Assembly (NCBI GenBank): GCA_033065855.1 | Contig: JAVXUO010000485.1 | Span: 1 to 64,000 of the forward strand | Source: Escallonia rubra | Lineage: Eukaryota > Streptophyta > Magnoliopsida > Escalloniales > Escalloniaceae | Length of the DNA stretch: 64,000 nt | Reading direction: 5' to 3' | Shown: positions 59,901-64,000 of the stretch, in pieces | Layout: every line of letters starts with the position of its first letter | How positions within the stretch are numbered: position 1 is the stretch's first letter | The notes under the pieces: model-generated | What the model saw: only the letters and a program-made list of their open reading frames with translations | Database searches by the model: none | Told to the model about the DNA's origin: nothing | Translations under genes and position numbers: made by a program

Positions 59901-60165
59901 ATATTAGAATCAACTTTGTAAATTATGGAATTGCCTTGATTTACTCTATGTAAATTAAGGAATCTCCATGATTTACTCACGGTCATGTCAATCAGTCATA
60001 TCAATCTTGTTGTATCTTGTCAATTCTTAATTTGTATCTTGTCAATCCTTAATTTATTAATTTTATCAATTGCTAGGTCAATTATAATGCCTCTAAATAT
60101 AGGCCTCCGATGTACTCTTAAACATATACTTGGACCAAGATGAATCGCATCATACGTAGGAACAT
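59901..60165 (+). repeat. 3' LTR of the copia element (approximate end)
   Basis: It starts directly after the polypurine tract. A TATA-like TAAATATAGG lies near 60093. There is no second LTR to compare, so the end is estimated from the loss of LTR-like character. Confidence 0.5.
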
Positions 60166-61015
60166 TCTTCTTTTAATAATTTTGCCAAGCTATGTCACCA
60201 ATTGAGGTATCTCGGACGCGCCTCTTTCTACTTTCGAAATTATTAATATGCTCTAGAAATTCAGCCCCTATTTCTACTTTATAAATTATTAGTCTGCTCT
60301 AAAACTTGAGCAAACAATGAAACATGCCTTAAGAAAGAATTTTTTTTCCTGCAAAATTCATTTGTCACGGATTATGAACTACAAAGTTATTGACACGGTA
60401 CGAACCACTTTACAATGTTGTTGGTTACCAAGAAAAATGGGTGTGACCTTCGGAAGCATATTTCGGACGAGCACCAACGGACAAAAGATAAAATTTCTCT
60501 CTTGGTACAACTTATTGGATCATTCTTTGGTTCGTAATATTTGTACTGGATAATGTAGGTTAGTCCAAATGACTATGCCACTTTACATTGTTTTGAAAAA
60601 AATAAAGACATTAGTGTTCTGGCAAGAGGTCCAGTTCTGCCTCAAGTACTCTGAATCTAAAGACAGTTTATACTACATCATTTTCTTGTTTAAAGCTTGC
60701 CATAACTCTAGAGCACTCAAAATTCAAACATAACCATCAACGCAGTCAATGTTAATACGTTTATCTATGCCCTCCTTAAATAGCTGTACCCCTCAATTTT
60801 GGTCATCGTAAGAGTACACAATAAAGAGAAATAAATGATCAATAAATACCCAAAGGAAAGAGGAGAAATTTAACCAAAGTAGATACTGCCAAAAAACTCC
60901 ATCAGAAGATCAACATACATAGAAACTGAAACCAAAGTGCAGACTAATCAAATAAAATCCTAAAAGTTGACATCCATGCCACTACAGAAAAAAGAACATC
61001 TAAAGGGTTACTTCT
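60166..61015. other. intergenic, 3' flank of the ENODL gene
   Basis: No gene or element was recognised. The 3'UTR of the minus-strand phytocyanin gene probably lies at the right edge. Confidence 0.4.
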
Positions 61016-62769
61016 CTAAAGCAAAGCCACTCCAACAGCAAAAACGGTAGCCATAAATCCAACCGTTAGAGCATGAGCTCCATCAGCCGGAGCAGGAGCA
61101 GGAGCAGGAGGAAGAACACTCACGGGAGCCAGAGCAGGAGGGTGACCCTTTACACCACCACCTTCATGTTTGGCAGATAAAACGTCCACCTCAAGCTTCT
61201 GCCCCTTTTCGCAGTGCCCTTCAGCCCCACTGATGAAGTAGAACAGCCCGGACCGGTTGAGAGCAATCCTGGTCTCGCCACCCTTGTATGACTTGAGAGG
61301 TTTGCCCTTGTTGCAGTTTTTGTAGTCTTCCTCCGTCACTTCTAGCACCGAATCAGATTTGGGATCGTACTTCATAACTGAACACAAGAAAGTAAAAAAA
61401 GGCTTAGATTTGGGCATATCGTAGTAAACTTTTGTTCATGATTTTCTGTGGCATCATAACTTTGAAATGAACACAATCAGAACTGTCAAGAGCATTAAGA
61501 ACAGATTGAAAGCTAAAAATGACATTTGGTTGTCAACAAATTGTTGAAACATCAATGAAACTATAAACCAGGTGCCAATAGCAACAAGGTTATCTAGTAA
61601 AACTCGATCCGGCCATTTTCTTGACCAAAATCATTTTTCTTTTTCTTGAGATTTAATTTGTAATGCTTTCTTCCAGCTTTACCAAACTAAACACAAAGTA
61701 AAACTGTAAAATTAAAATGGCAGCCAAGAAAAGATTTACAATAAATGGTTAAGAATAAAAGTACAATCCCGGAAACTACAAAAACTCAAAACTAGATAAA
61801 TAGAGTAACTGCAGGGAAGTTGGTCGTTAAAGGGTACGTAGAAACAAGGATCATGGTTACATGAAAGCTGAGAGAGGGAAGAGAGAGAGAGGGGTTACTC
61901 TCTCTCTTCCCTCTCTCTCAGCCTCCATCACAGCACCAGGGGATCCAAATCCTAGAAACAAAAACCTCATGGCTAAAATTGGAATGTCTTAGCAGTTAAC
62001 AGAATCCTACTCAAAATTCACCAAATCCATGCAAAGTTCGATAGAGAACGCTCGTGTTGTTTCAGATAAAACTAACAGAATCCGACTCAAGATTCACCAA
62101 ATCCATGCAAAGTACAAAAGAGGACGCTCATGTTGTTTCAGATAAAACTCTATTCAAAAGAGATAGTTATAGGGTTTTCAAGTTATAACCCGTGTGATGT
62201 AACAATTATAGGGTTTTCAACTTTTAACACCCATCTCATGTAATCCTGTATATGTACATACTTCAGCAGATATCAATGAAATGAAGAAGAGATTTTCCTG
62301 CAAAATTTTGTTCTTTCGTAAGGGAAAATTTTGATATTTTTTCACTTTAGTCCTCCTTATCGACCAGTTGATCCGAATCCGGCATTAAGAATGTATACGA
62401 TGGCATAAAACTACTAGTTGCTTGTGATGCACAATACCAAGAAGAAATATGTGGAAGTAGAATTGAGAGGTGCATGGTAACGTACAAAATGAAACGATAT
62501 ATGGCAAAGAAAAACAGTAATCAAACACGAAGAGAAATGAAAAGACAGATGATAACAACAAAGAAGAAAACGACATGAACGATATTACCAAGAGAATCTC
62601 CGATTTCAAACCGCTCCTTCTCAGCCCACTTGTTGAAAGCGTCAGGAGATGAAGGGATTTTCCAGGAGTTCGCATTTCCACCAACAGGGAACTCTCGCGC
62701 TTCCGCCAGCAAGATGAACACCAGACAAGAAAGGACCAGACAAGGCAAGACCTTCCTCAGGGAAGCCAT
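61016..62769 (-). CDS. ENODL: early nodulin-like protein (phytocyanin domain, GPI-anchored)
   Basis: Two exons, 62769-62589 and 61377-61016, encode 180 residues. The layout is a signal peptide (about 1-24), a phytocyanin domain (about 25-128), a Pro/Ala-rich arabinogalactan-like segment (PPALAPVSVLPPAPAPAPA), and a hydrophobic C-terminus suited to a GPI anchor. C82 and C116 would form the conserved disulfide. The usual blue-copper ligands are incomplete: the first His position falls in SDSVLEV, the Cys is replaced near S110 (YFISG), while H115 and Q120 remain. It therefore should not bind copper as true phytocyanins do, as is typical of ENODLs. These proteins sit at the plasma membrane or cell wall. 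The frame is intact, and the start is the only ATG before the signal peptide. Confidence 0.92.
61861..61920. repeat. GA/CT hairpin in the ENODL intron
   Basis: GCTGAGAGAGGGAAGAGAGA is followed, after a short GGGGTTA-type loop, by its near-exact reverse complement ending CCCTCTCTCTCAGC. This gives a stem of roughly 24 bp. In the transcript it would fold within the single intron. Confidence 0.85.
61998..62150. repeat. 75-bp tandem duplication in the ENODL intron
   Basis: Two adjoining copies start AACAGAATCCTACTCAAAAT and AACAGAATCCGACTCAAGAT. Each ends TTGTTTCAGATAAAACT, and they differ by several substitutions. Confidence 0.85.
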
Positions 62770-62886
62770 TTCTGGGTTGCAGAGAAAGGGATGCAGAGAG
62801 ACGCAAAAGATAATACTGAGAGGAGTCTTGAGAGGAAGTGTGGGTGTTTAGCAGATTAGGGTTTTAGCTGGAGAGTCCTACTGGCA

Positions 62887-62894
62887 CTATATAA
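62887..62894 (-). promoter_or_regulatory. candidate TATA box of the ENODL gene
   Basis: TTATATAG on the minus strand lies about 120 nt upstream of the ATG at 62769, a plausible distance for a TATA box with a short 5'UTR. Confidence 0.6.
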
Positions 62895-62899
62895 CCGCT

Positions 62900-64000
62900 T
62901 GGTTTGGGTTCGGAGTTAGGTCTGGATAGAGGTTCGGAAAAAGCACGTGAGAGTCAAAAGACTTGAAGACCGAGTCTTCGAAAACCTGAATAACACTTAA
63001 AGGGGTGCAATTATTAATCAGAAAAACCGTTTCACATCTTTATCTTGAATGAGGCACAATAAGATAAGAATCCTTCTTGATTCACTGATGTACCCTTGTG
63101 TTGTATTCGGTTTATGGGATTTTTGGAGGGTATGATCGGAATTATGTGTAGGGGGAGAGTTATTAGTGTAATTAGTGCCCACGAAAAAAGGGGTGAGAAA
63201 GTTTGCGTGGGAAACCGCCTTTTGGGTGATATCTAGCGACAAAATTTGGCTAACCTAGCTTAGGTCGCTTGTTGTATCTGTCGTCTTTGATCAAGTAATT
63301 GTAGAGTTTGATGTTGAAGTAAATTTATCGGTTGTCAAAGAGTTTTCAACTTTAAAACTTTTAAGGTATTTAGGTAGCATAAAATGTTTTTTATGGTAAA
63401 TATGGGAGGTGACCATGCTCCCGTTACCGTTGGATTAAGTGAATACTAAATGGTACAAGAACGATTGTTTGAATATCACTAACACAATGTACATAATTCA
63501 TATGAACTTATGGTGGGTGCACTATAAACGAGTCTACAAACCTCATTTTTTTTCCGCACTAAACCCACTCTAAAACCTCTCTGGTCAAAACTTTGCAATT
63601 ATCAGTAAAAGTTTGTTTGGTTTATTTTAAGAGGCGGATTTGTTGTTATTATATACAGAATTAAGGGACGAATACTGTCTTTTTAAAAGAGCATCAAACA
63701 TTGACTTATGTTTATCCTTTTCATAATAAGAGAAAAAAAAAGGTCCACTGGATCGTTCCTTGCTCTTTACACTCTCACTTTATGCAGACACTAATATGTG
63801 CTCATAACTGAGTAATGTTGTTTATCATACTCCTGTGACCTTTTTTTTCAATTGCTAGGTTCTTTGTCAACTTTCCGACCACTTACATTACCCAAAAGAA
63901 AAGAAAACATTTCCAATAACTGATATCTATATACGTATGGCTCTAGAGCTTTATCGCACTAGAAAGTATCCAATTGTAAAAAATCACGAGGGAGTGGAAG
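62900..64000. other. ENODL upstream and window edge, no gene recognised
   Basis: AT-rich sequence on both strands with only short open frames. No repeat or element terminus stands out. Confidence 0.5.

Larger units (their letters stand above)
56840..60165 (+). mobile_element. Ty1/copia retrotransposon, decayed and 5'-truncated
   Basis: Pol remnants run in the order protease/pre-integrase, integrase, RT, RNase H, which is the copia order. They are followed by a polypurine tract TTTGAGAGGGG (59890-59900) and a 3' LTR-like region beginning ATATTAGAATC (compare TGTTAG starts). No gag or 5' LTR was recognised upstream. The right LTR end is approximate. Confidence 0.8.

Noticed and set aside
6144..64000. 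CRISPR-like interpretation of the regular repeat arrays
   Set aside because: Repeat units of 167-593 bp without short spacers in a plant nuclear context are satellites or element repeats, not CRISPR.

Overview
The window is nuclear DNA of a flowering plant, probably a eudicot; the species cannot be named from the sequence. It has two spliced host genes of plant-specific families, GT-AG introns, and a dense, nested layer of plant transposable elements. No bacterial gene, CRISPR array, rRNA or tRNA gene was recognised.

Layout. (1) 0.2-6.9 kb: a 550-bp Tourist-like MITE (TTA target duplication) with a GC-rich minisatellite core; a duplicated 0.88-kb unit, one copy of which is split by a 2.55-kb solo LTR while the other preserves the empty site; a 255-265-bp tandem repeat ending in a (TA)n tract. 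(2) 6.9-25.3 kb: a large composite Mutator-like element. A left promoter region (hairpins, three CCAAT-bearing palindromes, C-rich minisatellite, TATA box, candidate 5'UTR exon) precedes arrays of 310-bp and 593-bp repeats. Two FAR1-type transposase copies follow on the plus strand. On the minus strand, convergent to them, lies a broken plant-mobile-domain (PMD) plus Ulp1-protease gene. A 167-bp satellite separates the two 3' ends, and the 593-bp array returns inverted on the right (22.6-25.3 kb), cut off abruptly. (3) 25.3-34.0 kb: the 3' half of a CACTA element (DUF4216, Ptta/En/Spm transposase, subterminal repeats, terminus) abutting a minus-strand Ty3/gypsy gag and LTR, with a 977-bp Mutator-type MITE nested in gag and a second DUF4216 fragment beyond. 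(4) 34.1-39.5 kb: a minus-strand LTR retrotransposon with both LTRs, PBS and PPT, gag/protease remnants and no recognisable reverse transcriptase. (5) 39.5-47.1 kb: AT-rich repeats, a Helitron-like element, a long foldback and a 1.13-kb hAT-type element with an 8-bp target duplication. (6) 48.3-53.4 kb: a nine-exon SHV3/GDPDL-like gene with a 1-nt frameshift in exon 6. (7) 56.8-60.2 kb: a decayed, 5'-truncated Ty1/copia element. (8) 61.0-62.8 kb: an apparently intact two-exon early nodulin-like (phytocyanin) gene on the minus strand.

How the parts relate. The host genes GDPDL and ENODL both encode predicted GPI-anchored cell-surface proteins, but they lie about 7.6 kb apart with a copia relic between them, and nothing shows a functional link. 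The most unusual object is the 18-kb composite MULE. Both of its convergent genes have a splice acceptor just upstream of the ATG, which suggests that the mirrored repeat arrays lie inside 5'UTR introns and that transcription starts in the outer element ends. Both genes carry a small number of disabling lesions, so the element looks recently inactivated.
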